Positions 44,135 to 51,428 of a DNA stretch of 64,000 nt are shown one piece after another. The notes below the pieces were generated by a model. It had not been told where the DNA came from, did no database searches, and saw only the letters and a program-made list of their open reading frames with translations. The translations under genes were made by a program, and so were the position numbers. The stretch's first letter is position 1. Every line of letters starts with the position of its first letter. The stretch is from a virus, in the IMG/VR virus record IMGVR_UViG_3300025704_000016, positions 1 through 64,000 of that record; one strand, given 5' to 3'.

Positions 44135-45487
44135 ATGCACTTTTTAGATTTTAATAGCTTTCTTAACGAAGCGCAAGTAATGAAAACTACGGGCATGTTT
44201 GACGCTAAGTTAGACAAGGCTGCAGATGTTATCATGGCATACTTGAACAAGAAGACTGGCGATGACTACAAGAAATTCCCATACATTTTAGTACACAGAA
44301 TTGATGGTGCTGAAGATCCAGGTATCATGCTCTACTCTAATAAGTCTGACAAGGCTGTTAGAATCGGTGGTCAAAGTAAAGGACCTGGTATTGTAGGTTC
44401 TCTTGCTTTTTACTCAAAGCACTATACTGAAGTTGCTGACTTCATGGTTACTTCAGATCAGTTTCCAATCGTTAAATTAATTGATGAGTTTGTTAGACTG
44501 ATGGATGCTAAATACGTTAAGCAGATTGCAGAATCATATGATGCTCTTAACGAAGCTGCTTCAGACTATGCATTTAGCCAGGCTGAAATCAATGAGATTA
44601 ATAAGCTTCTAGACAAGAAGATGCCGGTAACTAAGATTGCTAAGAAGATGGATATTCCATATAGATCAGTCTTAAAGGTAAAGCGTAATATTTCTTCTGG
44701 TGAAGTTAAATCTAACATGGAAGTTAAAAACGAACAGACTCTTGATGATAAAGTGAAGTTCTTAGAGGAAACCATTGAAGACATCTATCAAATCTCAAGA
44801 AAAGTTGCAGCAGGTGCATTCAACTCACTCTTTATTTCAGGCCGAGCAGGTACTGGTAAAACATACAACGTTGAAAAAGCAATGCAAGATGAAGGTCTTG
44901 AAGAAGGTGAAGACTGGATATTGGTTTCAGGTGCAGCATCACCAATTATGATGTTCAAGAAGTTCTATCAATTTAGAAATAAGACTCTAGTCTTTGATGA
45001 TTGTGACTCGGTATTTAGAGATGAGAATGGCCGTAACATGCTTAAAGCAGCTCTTGATACTAAAGCTGTTAGAAAGATTAGCTGGATGAAGAAGTCTTCA
45101 ATTGTATTTGACCCAAAAGATTTTGAAAATAACCCAGAAGCAGAATTTAACGCGCTAGAAGCAGGTCTTGTACCAAACAAATTTGAATTTGCAGGTCGTG
45201 TAATTTTTATCTCTAACTTAGAGAAAGAGAAAGCAGATCCAGATGGCGCAATTCGTTCTAGATCGATCCTAATTGATGTGGCACCAGATGATGCTACATT
45301 AATGGAGCGTATGAAGAAGTTACTTCCTTATCTAGAACCAACTGATATGCCAGTGAACGAGAAAGAGGAGATCTATGAGTTCATGAAGAATGCAGGTGAT
45401 GTTTCAATGAGAACATTCGTAAAAGCTGCAGGCTTTAAAAGAGCAGGTCTTTCTGACTGGCAAAGAATGGCACAGAGATACTTATAA
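44135..45487 (+). CDS. AAA+ ATPase with capsid-targeting N-terminus
   Basis: 450 residues. The N-terminus MHFLDFNSFLNEA fits the targeting motif and would be cut at FLNE12|A. A second strong site, ALNE140|A (with IAES just before it), separates a ~128-residue N-domain from the rest. Then comes a small helix-turn-helix-like region (MPVTKIAKKMDIPYRSVLKVK), Walker A GRAGTGKT (236-243), Walker B LVFDDCD, an IFISNL sensor-like segment and the RSRSILIDV arginine region. It is transcribed from a late promoter among head genes. Inferred to be packaged and released in the host as an ATPase, or to act during head assembly. Confidence 0.65.
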   Translation: MHFLDFNSFLNEAQVMKTTGMFDAKLDKAADVIMAYLNKKTGDDYKKFPYILVHRIDGAEDPGIMLYSNKSDKAVRIGGQSKGPGIVGSLAFYSKHYTEVADFMVTSDQFPIVKLIDEFVRLMDAKYVKQIAESYDALNEAASDYAFSQAEINEINKLLDKKMPVTKIAKKMDIPYRSVLKVKRNISSGEVKSNMEVKNEQTLDDKVKFLEETIEDIYQISRKVAAGAFNSLFISGRAGTGKTYNVEKAMQDEGLEEGEDWILVSGAASPIMMFKKFYQFRNKTLVFDDCDSVFRDENGRNMLKAALDTKAVRKISWMKKSSIVFDPKDFENNPEAEFNALEAGLVPNKFEFAGRVIFISNLEKEKADPDGAIRSRSILIDVAPDDATLMERMKKLLPYLEPTDMPVNEKEEIYEFMKNAGDVSMRTFVKAAGFKRAGLSDWQRMAQRYL

Positions 45488-45490
45488 TAA

Positions 45491-46603
45491 ATGGCAAGTT
45501 ACAATCTAAAATACAACAAGGATGACTCAGTTGTCCGACATATTATCATTGGTCTACTTGCAGATCTTAACAATAAGTTAAGCATCTCAAGGCAGCTGAC
45601 TAATGAGAACAGAGTTGTAGTAGATGTGCCTTTCTATTATGCTGTTTCTGGTGATGAAAACTTCATGCGCGATAACTTTCTTTTCAGTACTTTGAATGGT
45701 GAGAATTGTGACGTAGATCCAACAAAAGCAGATGGCAACTATGACCGCGTACCAAGAGGTATTGTTAATCTAACGTCATTTGCAGTAGATCCTTCAAAGC
45801 TAGTTAACAAACGTAATCTAGGCAATTACAATAGACTTAATCCAGAAGATGGTACATTAGAGTCTTATGTTGCTGAATTTGAAATGATCCCGGTTGTATT
45901 AGGTGTTGATGTTGAAATTTTAGTTTCAAGCCAGCTAGACCTTTTTAAAGTAACTGAGGCTATCATCAAGAAGATGTATAAAGCCAATTCGTACCACGTT
46001 GATGCAGGCCATCTAGAGGACGGTACTTACAGAATTAGTTCTGAGTATGCAATGCCAGATGACTATACAATGGAGAGGCCGATTGAGTACGGCTTTGATG
46101 ATAAAGGTAATCATAAGGTTACTTTTAGTCTAGAGATAAATTCATTCATGCCTTCATTCGACTTTGAAGAAGATGCTTATCAAACACTGACATTCACAAC
46201 AACTGACGGTGGTAACTACATTGGTAATATAGAAGATCCAAATGGAGTATTAACATGTGGAACCACTTCTGTATATTACAGTGAAGACTATTTAAAATTA
46301 TGGCAATGTGGAGGCTCTGGATCTCCAGAATCTGGTGTAGGTTCTGGATCTCCAGAATCTGGATGGACACTTACACATGAGGGTCAAGACGCTATTGACG
46401 AGGCTACTGTTACAGTTTTAACTGAAACACCAACAGACACGATAGAATATGAACGTAGAATATCTAAGCGTAGAAAAGCATCCAACAGAATGTTCACTAT
46501 TGGTAATTCAAGCCTAAACACAATCAACGATAATGAAGACGGTAAATCTGCATTGGGTGATGATTATAGTGTCACTGGTAGAGACCTTCCATTTAACGAG
46601 TAA
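45491..46603 (+). CDS. 15: tail terminator / proximal sheath stabiliser gp15
   Basis: 370 residues (T4 gp15 272). The N-terminal order VVRHIIIGLLADLNNKLSI.RQ, NRVVVDVPFYYAVSGDENFM and, later, VDVEILVSSQLDLFKVTEAII and KVTFSLEINSFMPSFD mirrors T4 gp15 (IQIKRQ, RVPITYASKEHFM, LSIFTRYEDDMFQIVEQIL, WSLTFEVNGWMYP). It caps the tail and joins it to the head neck. A C-terminal insert contains a Cys-bearing loop and a duplicated SGSPESG linker absent from T4. Confidence 0.7.
   Translation: MASYNLKYNKDDSVVRHIIIGLLADLNNKLSISRQLTNENRVVVDVPFYYAVSGDENFMRDNFLFSTLNGENCDVDPTKADGNYDRVPRGIVNLTSFAVDPSKLVNKRNLGNYNRLNPEDGTLESYVAEFEMIPVVLGVDVEILVSSQLDLFKVTEAIIKKMYKANSYHVDAGHLEDGTYRISSEYAMPDDYTMERPIEYGFDDKGNHKVTFSLEINSFMPSFDFEEDAYQTLTFTTTDGGNYIGNIEDPNGVLTCGTTSVYYSEDYLKLWQCGGSGSPESGVGSGSPESGWTLTHEGQDAIDEATVTVLTETPTDTIEYERRISKRRKASNRMFTIGNSSLNTINDNEDGKSALGDDYSVTGRDLPFNE
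46316..46362 (+). repeat. 20-bp direct repeat encoding a SGSPESG linker
   Basis: tctggatctccagaatctgg occurs twice in frame, 7 bases apart, in the C-terminal part of the gp15-like gene. Same style of Ser/Gly linker as in the giant structural gene. Confidence 0.85.
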
Positions 46604-46611
46604 ATTAGACA

Positions 46612-46620
46612 GATATATAA
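46612..46620 (+). promoter_or_regulatory. late-type promoter element GATATATAA
   Basis: GATATATAA, 33 bases before the ATG at 46645. Confidence 0.65.
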
Positions 46621-46644
46621 TTAAACAAAAAATCAAAATACGAA

Positions 46645-47817
46645 ATGACTAAATTAAGAAAAGGCATCATTTCGCCAACAGAAAAACAAGGCGTAGGTTA
46701 CATCTTTGAGACTGCCGGCAAACTATTTAAAGTTACTGGTAATATCATTAAAGAAGCAACTGGAGCATCTGAAGAGTTTAACGCTCTATCAAAGGCTCTT
46801 GAGGCTTTCAAGGTAGATGAATCTGGCATTCAGTTTAACTATGACTTAAACAAAAAGTCACAGATCACTGATCTGAACGAGGCGAAATCTAAAAACTACG
46901 ACGAATTAGTTGGTCTACAAGATAAAGCTGAATTCCTTAAGACTGAGTTAAAAGAATCTAAGTTAGCCGGTAAGAAAGCAGCTACTACTGAATTAGAAAA
47001 AGAATTAGCAGAAGTTAATGAAACTATCTTAACGTTAACCAACAGTGGTATTCAAGTAACCTTTAAATACGATGCTAACGAGAATAAGACTTTTATTGGC
47101 AACCGTGAGGTTATCACAGAAGGTGTTACAGAACAAGCTTTTGCATCAGCATTAATTAGATATGAAGATAAAGGTCTTCTGAATCTATTTGAAACGGCTG
47201 CTAAAAACTTCGGTATGTACAACATCCTAGAATTCGTAACTGAGTCTCAACTTGGAGATGTAAAAGTTTCTACAATCCGTACTGAGAATAGAGTATATGC
47301 TTGGAGAATTAACGAGGCAACTAGAATCGGTAAGTTTATTCAAATGGAGCCACAAGAATTAATCAACTACGTTGCTGAAGAAACAGGAGCAGATATTACA
47401 GCTTCAGTTCAAGATCTATTAGATGGTATTAAAGAACAAGTTGAAGATAGAGAGAATGCAGTTGCTTTAAGAAGAGAGATGATCTCATTCTTACAGGATC
47501 AAAAAGGTAGACTTGCAGAAGCAGATAGAAATATACCAGCTATTAAAGAAGCAGATCATTTCTTAAGCTCTGAGATTAAAAGAATCGGTGAAGAGATTGA
47601 ATCTTTAGAGGAAGCAAAATTAGGCAGAGATGACGGCTATCTAGAAGCTACTCTTAAAGTTGATTTTGACGGTCTAACCAAAGGTACTACGGTATTGATA
47701 GATGCAATGGAATATTCTTCAGCTGGAAAAACAGATCTTCTGACTGTTTTTAAAGACGATAAACCATTAAGAATTGAGAAGAGAGCAATTGAACTTCCTA
47801 GTTCAGAATTGACATAA
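46645..47817 (+). CDS. late protein with prohead-protease-like sites, unknown
   Basis: 390 residues, acidic and mainly helical with coiled-coil stretches (about 88-130 and 255-320). It lacks the N-terminal targeting motif, but has sites such as DLNE|A, ITE|G, FVTE|S, INE|A and LEE|A. It has its own late promoter and a terminator behind it. It may be a prohead core or packaged protein; no family recognised. The position between gp15 and gp55 gives little further help. Confidence 0.55.
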   Translation: MTKLRKGIISPTEKQGVGYIFETAGKLFKVTGNIIKEATGASEEFNALSKALEAFKVDESGIQFNYDLNKKSQITDLNEAKSKNYDELVGLQDKAEFLKTELKESKLAGKKAATTELEKELAEVNETILTLTNSGIQVTFKYDANENKTFIGNREVITEGVTEQAFASALIRYEDKGLLNLFETAAKNFGMYNILEFVTESQLGDVKVSTIRTENRVYAWRINEATRIGKFIQMEPQELINYVAEETGADITASVQDLLDGIKEQVEDRENAVALRREMISFLQDQKGRLAEADRNIPAIKEADHFLSSEIKRIGEEIESLEEAKLGRDDGYLEATLKVDFDGLTKGTTVLIDAMEYSSAGKTDLLTVFKDDKPLRIEKRAIELPSSELT

Positions 47818-47843
47818 ATCCATTAGACTTTTAATAGTCAAGA

Positions 47844-47872
47844 AGCCCGTTTGGAAACAAATGGGCTTTTTT
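47844..47872 (+). terminator. intrinsic terminator
   Basis: Stem agcccgttt/aaatgggct (one G-U pair) with a 6-base loop and a run of six T residues. Confidence 0.88.
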
Positions 47873-47900
47873 GTTTATAATATACATAAAAATAAAAAGA

Positions 47901-48287
47901 ATGATCCAGGTGGCCAAGAAAAAGAACTATCTCAACAATAAAGACCTTTACAACGAAATTGTAAAGTCAAAGGAAGAAGGTAAACTGACAAGAGACGCTG
48001 AGAAGATGTTAGTGCTTCTTGCAGAACGTGCAATTAGAAAATTAACATATGTAAACGAAGATGATCGAAATGACTGTCTACAGTTTGCCATGTTAGACCT
48101 ACTAAAGTACTGGCAGAACTTTAACCCGAAATACAAGAACGCATTTGCATACTATACTGAGATAGCAAAAAGAGGCTACGCAAAAGGCTGGAATAAAATT
48201 CACCCAACAAAGTATAAGAACACACTGTCAATTGACCGTATTAGTGGAAACGGCTCAGATCACGACGGTGGCATGTTTAACATCTAA
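47901..48287 (+). CDS. 55: late sigma factor gp55
   Basis: 128 residues from ATG 47901; an upstream in-frame ATG at 47871 lies in the terminator T-tract and is rejected. YLNNKDLYNEIV and NFNPKYKNAFAYYTEIAKRGYAKGWNKI closely parallel T4 gp55 (YVNNKELLQAI and [22 protein letters not shown]). It directs RNA polymerase to late promoters, here most likely the GATATATA elements. It is ~57 residues shorter than T4 gp55 and lacks the long C-terminal extension; it ends GGMFNI, which may replace the clamp-binding tail. Overlaps the next gene in TAATG. Confidence 0.82.
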   Translation: MIQVAKKKNYLNNKDLYNEIVKSKEEGKLTRDAEKMLVLLAERAIRKLTYVNEDDRNDCLQFAMLDLLKYWQNFNPKYKNAFAYYTEIAKRGYAKGWNKIHPTKYKNTLSIDRISGNGSDHDGGMFNI

Positions 48288-48760
48288 TGTCGATAAAGAA
48301 CTTAAAGCCAAGTAATAATTCAGGCCACATTCAAGGTTATTTTAAACCTACTAATCCAGACAAATATATTGGCCCCACTCCCATCATCTACAGAAGTTCA
48401 TGGGAGCGCAAGTTCATGATTATGTGTGACACTAGAGACCATGTCCTAAAATGGTCTAGCGAACCTGTTACAATTAAATATTGGTCATCTATAGATAATA
48501 AAGAACATAAATATTATCCAGACTTCTACATGAAGACCAAAACAGAAGAAGGTGAAAAAGAGTTTTTAGTTGAGGTGAAACCAGAAGCTCAGATCAAAAA
48601 GCCAAAGCCACCAACCAAGAATTCAAAGAAGGCTCTTAACTCATATAAGTTTTTGGCAGAGCAATACATAAAAAATAGAGACAAATACGCATATGCTAAA
48701 CAGTGGGCTGAAGCTCGCGGCTGGCGTTTCATTGTACTTACTGAAAAGACTCTAGGTTAA
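48287..48760 (+). CDS. 4: head completion protein gp4
   Basis: 157 residues (T4 gp4 150). GYFKPTNPDKYIGPTPIIYRSSWERKFMIMCD and HKYYPDFYMKTK...FLVEVKPEAQ match T4 gp4 (GYYKPKNPQKY..IIYRSSWE..FM, PDFYVK, LIEVKPRKQ). The PD...E-V-K arrangement is that of an endonuclease-like fold. It acts on filled heads before tail joining. Immediately follows gp55. Confidence 0.88.
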   Translation: MSIKNLKPSNNSGHIQGYFKPTNPDKYIGPTPIIYRSSWERKFMIMCDTRDHVLKWSSEPVTIKYWSSIDNKEHKYYPDFYMKTKTEEGEKEFLVEVKPEAQIKKPKPPTKNSKKALNSYKFLAEQYIKNRDKYAYAKQWAEARGWRFIVLTEKTLG

Positions 48761-48761
48761 T

Positions 48762-49361
48762 ATGGGCCAGATTAAAAAAGATATAAGGGAATTAAGTAGA
48801 GAAGCTGGTGGTAAAAACGCAGCCAAAAAGGCTGCTGAGTCTTGGTTTTTAGAGAGTAGTAAAAATATCCGCGAAGGTGCGGTTATGAAAACAGGTGCTA
48901 GATTTAGAACCGGTATGATTCATGTTTTTAGATATGACAACCCTAAACATGCAGAAACTTTAGAGTGGTGGGATCGTAATCCAGTAGTACTGGCTCTAGA
49001 TCCAGCTGAAGGTAATGACTTTGGTATAAACCTTAATTTGCTACCCGTAAACTTTAAAGAGGATATGCTTGATATGATTTATGAACGCATGTCAGGGCAA
49101 ATTAAATCAAAGACCTTAGGTAAGAGTGGTAAGGCAACAGCACAGGGTCAGATCCCACTAACATATGTTGGTGCAAAATCATTTTTAGATCAATTTGGCC
49201 TAGGTTTTGCAGTAAGACAATATATTCCAAGCTTGAAATCTAATCAAGCAATTGTTAACTATGAAAACTGGGCTAGAATAGCGCTCTGTGACTTTATTGA
49301 ACTAAACGGGGCTTCAGTAGGTAAAATTAGAGCACAGTTCAAAAACTACCTTAAGAAATGA
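48762..49361 (+). CDS. conserved phage virion-associated protein
   Basis: 199 residues. The segment RFRTGMIHVFRYDNP, WWDRNPVVLALD, then FGINLNLLPVNFKEDML is a pattern I recall in phage structural proteins of unknown function. The N-terminus is helical and basic. It sits between gp4 and the portal; T4 has gp53 after gp4, but this sequence does not resemble gp53. Role unknown, probably virion assembly. Confidence 0.5.
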   Translation: MGQIKKDIRELSREAGGKNAAKKAAESWFLESSKNIREGAVMKTGARFRTGMIHVFRYDNPKHAETLEWWDRNPVVLALDPAEGNDFGINLNLLPVNFKEDMLDMIYERMSGQIKSKTLGKSGKATAQGQIPLTYVGAKSFLDQFGLGFAVRQYIPSLKSNQAIVNYENWARIALCDFIELNGASVGKIRAQFKNYLKK

Positions 49362-49370
49362 GATATATAA
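49362..49370 (+). promoter_or_regulatory. late-type promoter element GATATATAA
   Basis: GATATATAA overlaps the stop of the previous gene (TGA at 49359-49361 directly before it) and lies 30 bases before the portal ATG. Confidence 0.68.
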
Positions 49371-49391
49371 AATTGAAAATACTATCATAAT

Positions 49392-50996
49392 ATGGCAGGT
49401 TATACAAATAAAAGAAACGGACCTTTAAGTTACGGTAGCAAACCGTTTAACTTATCGAATACGTTGAAGTCGCTTTCATCATTCGGTATGCGTTATGATG
49501 ACATGGTTCTACGCCAGTCTCAGGCAATAGGCCCAATGGAGGATATGTTTGGCTATGGTCAGATGAATCCAATGGGTATTGACAATGATGACATCTACGG
49601 TGCATTTGCTGCGCTGTCGATGACCGACATTAACCTTAAGAAGAACATTCCGTTCTTTGACCAAGAATATCAACAGAAGAGAGAAGAACTCAGAGCCTTT
49701 TCAATCAATGATGAGATTGAAGATATTCTAGACATTCTTTGCGATGAGACTGTAGTTTATGATGATAAAAACTTTTTCTGTCAACCAGAAATCTTAGGAC
49801 TTGATGTCTCTGAAAAGGTTGAGAAAGACCTTAACAAATATTTTAGACAGATCTACCACTATTTTGGTTTTAACACAGACCAATCAGCTTGGTACTACTT
49901 TAGAAAGTTCTTGATAGACGGTTACCTAGCTTTTGAGATTATTTACAATCCAGATCAAACTGAGATTATTGGTTTCAAAGAGATTGATCCGATTACACTT
50001 ATTCCAGGCTACAACCATGATGATGGTAAAAAAGTTTGGGTACAATTTAAAGACGATCCAACAAAAGAACGTAAACTTTACGATTCGCAGGTTCTTTACA
50101 TATCTTACTCTTCAATTACAACGGCAAGCCGCGTAAGTTATCTAGAACGACTAATCAGAGCATTTAACTTATTAAGAATTATGGAACATACTAGAGTTGT
50201 ATGGGCCGTGACTAATGCTTCGTTTAGAATGAAGTTTATTATTCCAGTTGGAGGTAAGTCTAAGACTCGTGCTAAGCAATCCTTGGCACAACTGATGAAC
50301 TCTTATAAGGAGAATGTTGATTTTGATTGGGAAAGTGCAACACTGCACACAGATGGCCAGCCAATGCTACAGTTCAACAAAGAATACTGGTTACCAAGTA
50401 AAGAGGGTGAAAGCCCAGAGATTGAAACTCTTGGCGGTGATGGACCAGATTTATCAGATACTGAAGCACTTAAGTACTTCTCTGATAAGTTAAAGCACGT
50501 ATCTAAAATTCCTTACTCAAGATTCTTATATGAAGATGGCGGTGGAGATTTTAACCTTGCAGCAGACGGTATGATCCGTGATGAGATCAAGTTTAGCAAG
50601 TTTATCAAACGTTTAAGATCAACGTTCCAAGAGATCTTAGTTAAGCCACTCTATATTCAAATGTGTTTAAAGTACCCGGAGTTTAGTGAAGATCCACAGT
50701 TTAAAACTCAGGTTGCCTTAAGATTCAATGAAGAGAATATGTTTGCTGAATTAAAGCATATGGAAATCATGGAACGTAGACTAGAATTTATTGGTAGTAT
50801 GCGAGATAGCTTAATGACAACAAACCAAGAAACAATGGAAGAAGAGTACTATTTTGACCAGGCATACCTTGTTAAGAAGTACTTAAAACTTACCGACGAT
50901 GAGATTCAAGCCAACGAGTCTGCAAAGGCTAAAGCTAGTATGGAAGATGCTGGAGAAGGCGGTGGCGAAGATGAAACGGGCGGTATGGGATTTTAA
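49392..50996 (+). CDS. 20: portal protein gp20
   Basis: 534 residues (T4 gp20 524). T4-type portal features: an N-terminal acidic domain, LIRAFNLLRIMEHTRVVW and the NKEYWLPSKEGESPEIETLGG clip region followed by KYFSDKLKHVSKIPYSRF, all with clear counterparts in T4 gp20. It forms the dodecameric DNA entry vertex and nucleates prohead assembly. Gene order 20, core, 21/22, 23 follows T4. Confidence 0.92.
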   Translation: MAGYTNKRNGPLSYGSKPFNLSNTLKSLSSFGMRYDDMVLRQSQAIGPMEDMFGYGQMNPMGIDNDDIYGAFAALSMTDINLKKNIPFFDQEYQQKREELRAFSINDEIEDILDILCDETVVYDDKNFFCQPEILGLDVSEKVEKDLNKYFRQIYHYFGFNTDQSAWYYFRKFLIDGYLAFEIIYNPDQTEIIGFKEIDPITLIPGYNHDDGKKVWVQFKDDPTKERKLYDSQVLYISYSSITTASRVSYLERLIRAFNLLRIMEHTRVVWAVTNASFRMKFIIPVGGKSKTRAKQSLAQLMNSYKENVDFDWESATLHTDGQPMLQFNKEYWLPSKEGESPEIETLGGDGPDLSDTEALKYFSDKLKHVSKIPYSRFLYEDGGGDFNLAADGMIRDEIKFSKFIKRLRSTFQEILVKPLYIQMCLKYPEFSEDPQFKTQVALRFNEENMFAELKHMEIMERRLEFIGSMRDSLMTTNQETMEEEYYFDQAYLVKKYLKLTDDEIQANESAKAKASMEDAGEGGGEDETGGMGF

Positions 50997-51010
50997 AAGA
51001 TATATAAACT

Positions 51011-51373
51011 ATGAAAATTTATAGAACATTCGAATCATTCGTTAAAAAGGTAAACGAAGACGCACTGAAAGCAGGCGAAGAGTCAACTGTATATGTTGAT
51101 GATTATACACTAGACTCAGGTGAGACTATTAAGTCTGCAGAGATACTTGGAGCTATCCAAGCTTATCAAACAGAGAAGGAATTCCAACAATACTTTTTTG
51201 ATGAGTATGGTGAGGGTTCTTTTGCTAGTGGAGAGCTAGATAAGCTAACAAAATTCTTTAATGAGGTTAAAGCTGAAGAGAAAGAAGAAGACGCAGATGT
51301 CGACAAGGAAGAGAAAAAAGATGACGAAGGTGGCGACGAAGGTGGCGCTGATGACCTAGACCTTGACATATAA
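51011..51373 (+). CDS. prohead core protein (gp67-like) with targeting-type N-terminus
   Basis: 120 residues. Begins MKIYRTFESFVKKVNED, the same targeting pattern as the payload proteins. The C-terminal third is extremely acidic (runs of Glu/Asp with Lys, ending DDLDLDI), as in T4 gp67, which lies at this same place between gp20 and gp21. This supports the idea that the motif directs proteins into the prohead core. A GATATATAA at 50999 is only 12 bases upstream. Confidence 0.65.
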   Translation: MKIYRTFESFVKKVNEDALKAGEESTVYVDDYTLDSGETIKSAEILGAIQAYQTEKEFQQYFFDEYGEGSFASGELDKLTKFFNEVKAEEKEEDADVDKEEKKDDEGGDEGGADDLDLDI

Positions 51374-51397
51374 TAAGATATTTACATAAGCAAAGCT

Positions 51398-51406
51398 GAT
51401 ATATAT
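51398..51406 (+). promoter_or_regulatory. late-type promoter element GATATATAT
   Basis: GATATATAT, 31 bases before the ATG at 51429. Confidence 0.62.
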
Positions 51407-51428
51407 TAAAAATAGAAAAACACATAGA

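Noticed and set aside
48762-49361. gp53 baseplate wedge, from its place after gp4
   Set aside because: None of the T4 gp53 features are recognisable; position alone is not enough.
50999-51007. GATATATAA before the gp67-like gene
   Set aside because: Perfect element, but 12 bases from G to ATG would leave no leader. It may still be active for the downstream protease-scaffold gene; not counted as a supported promoter of the gp67-like gene.
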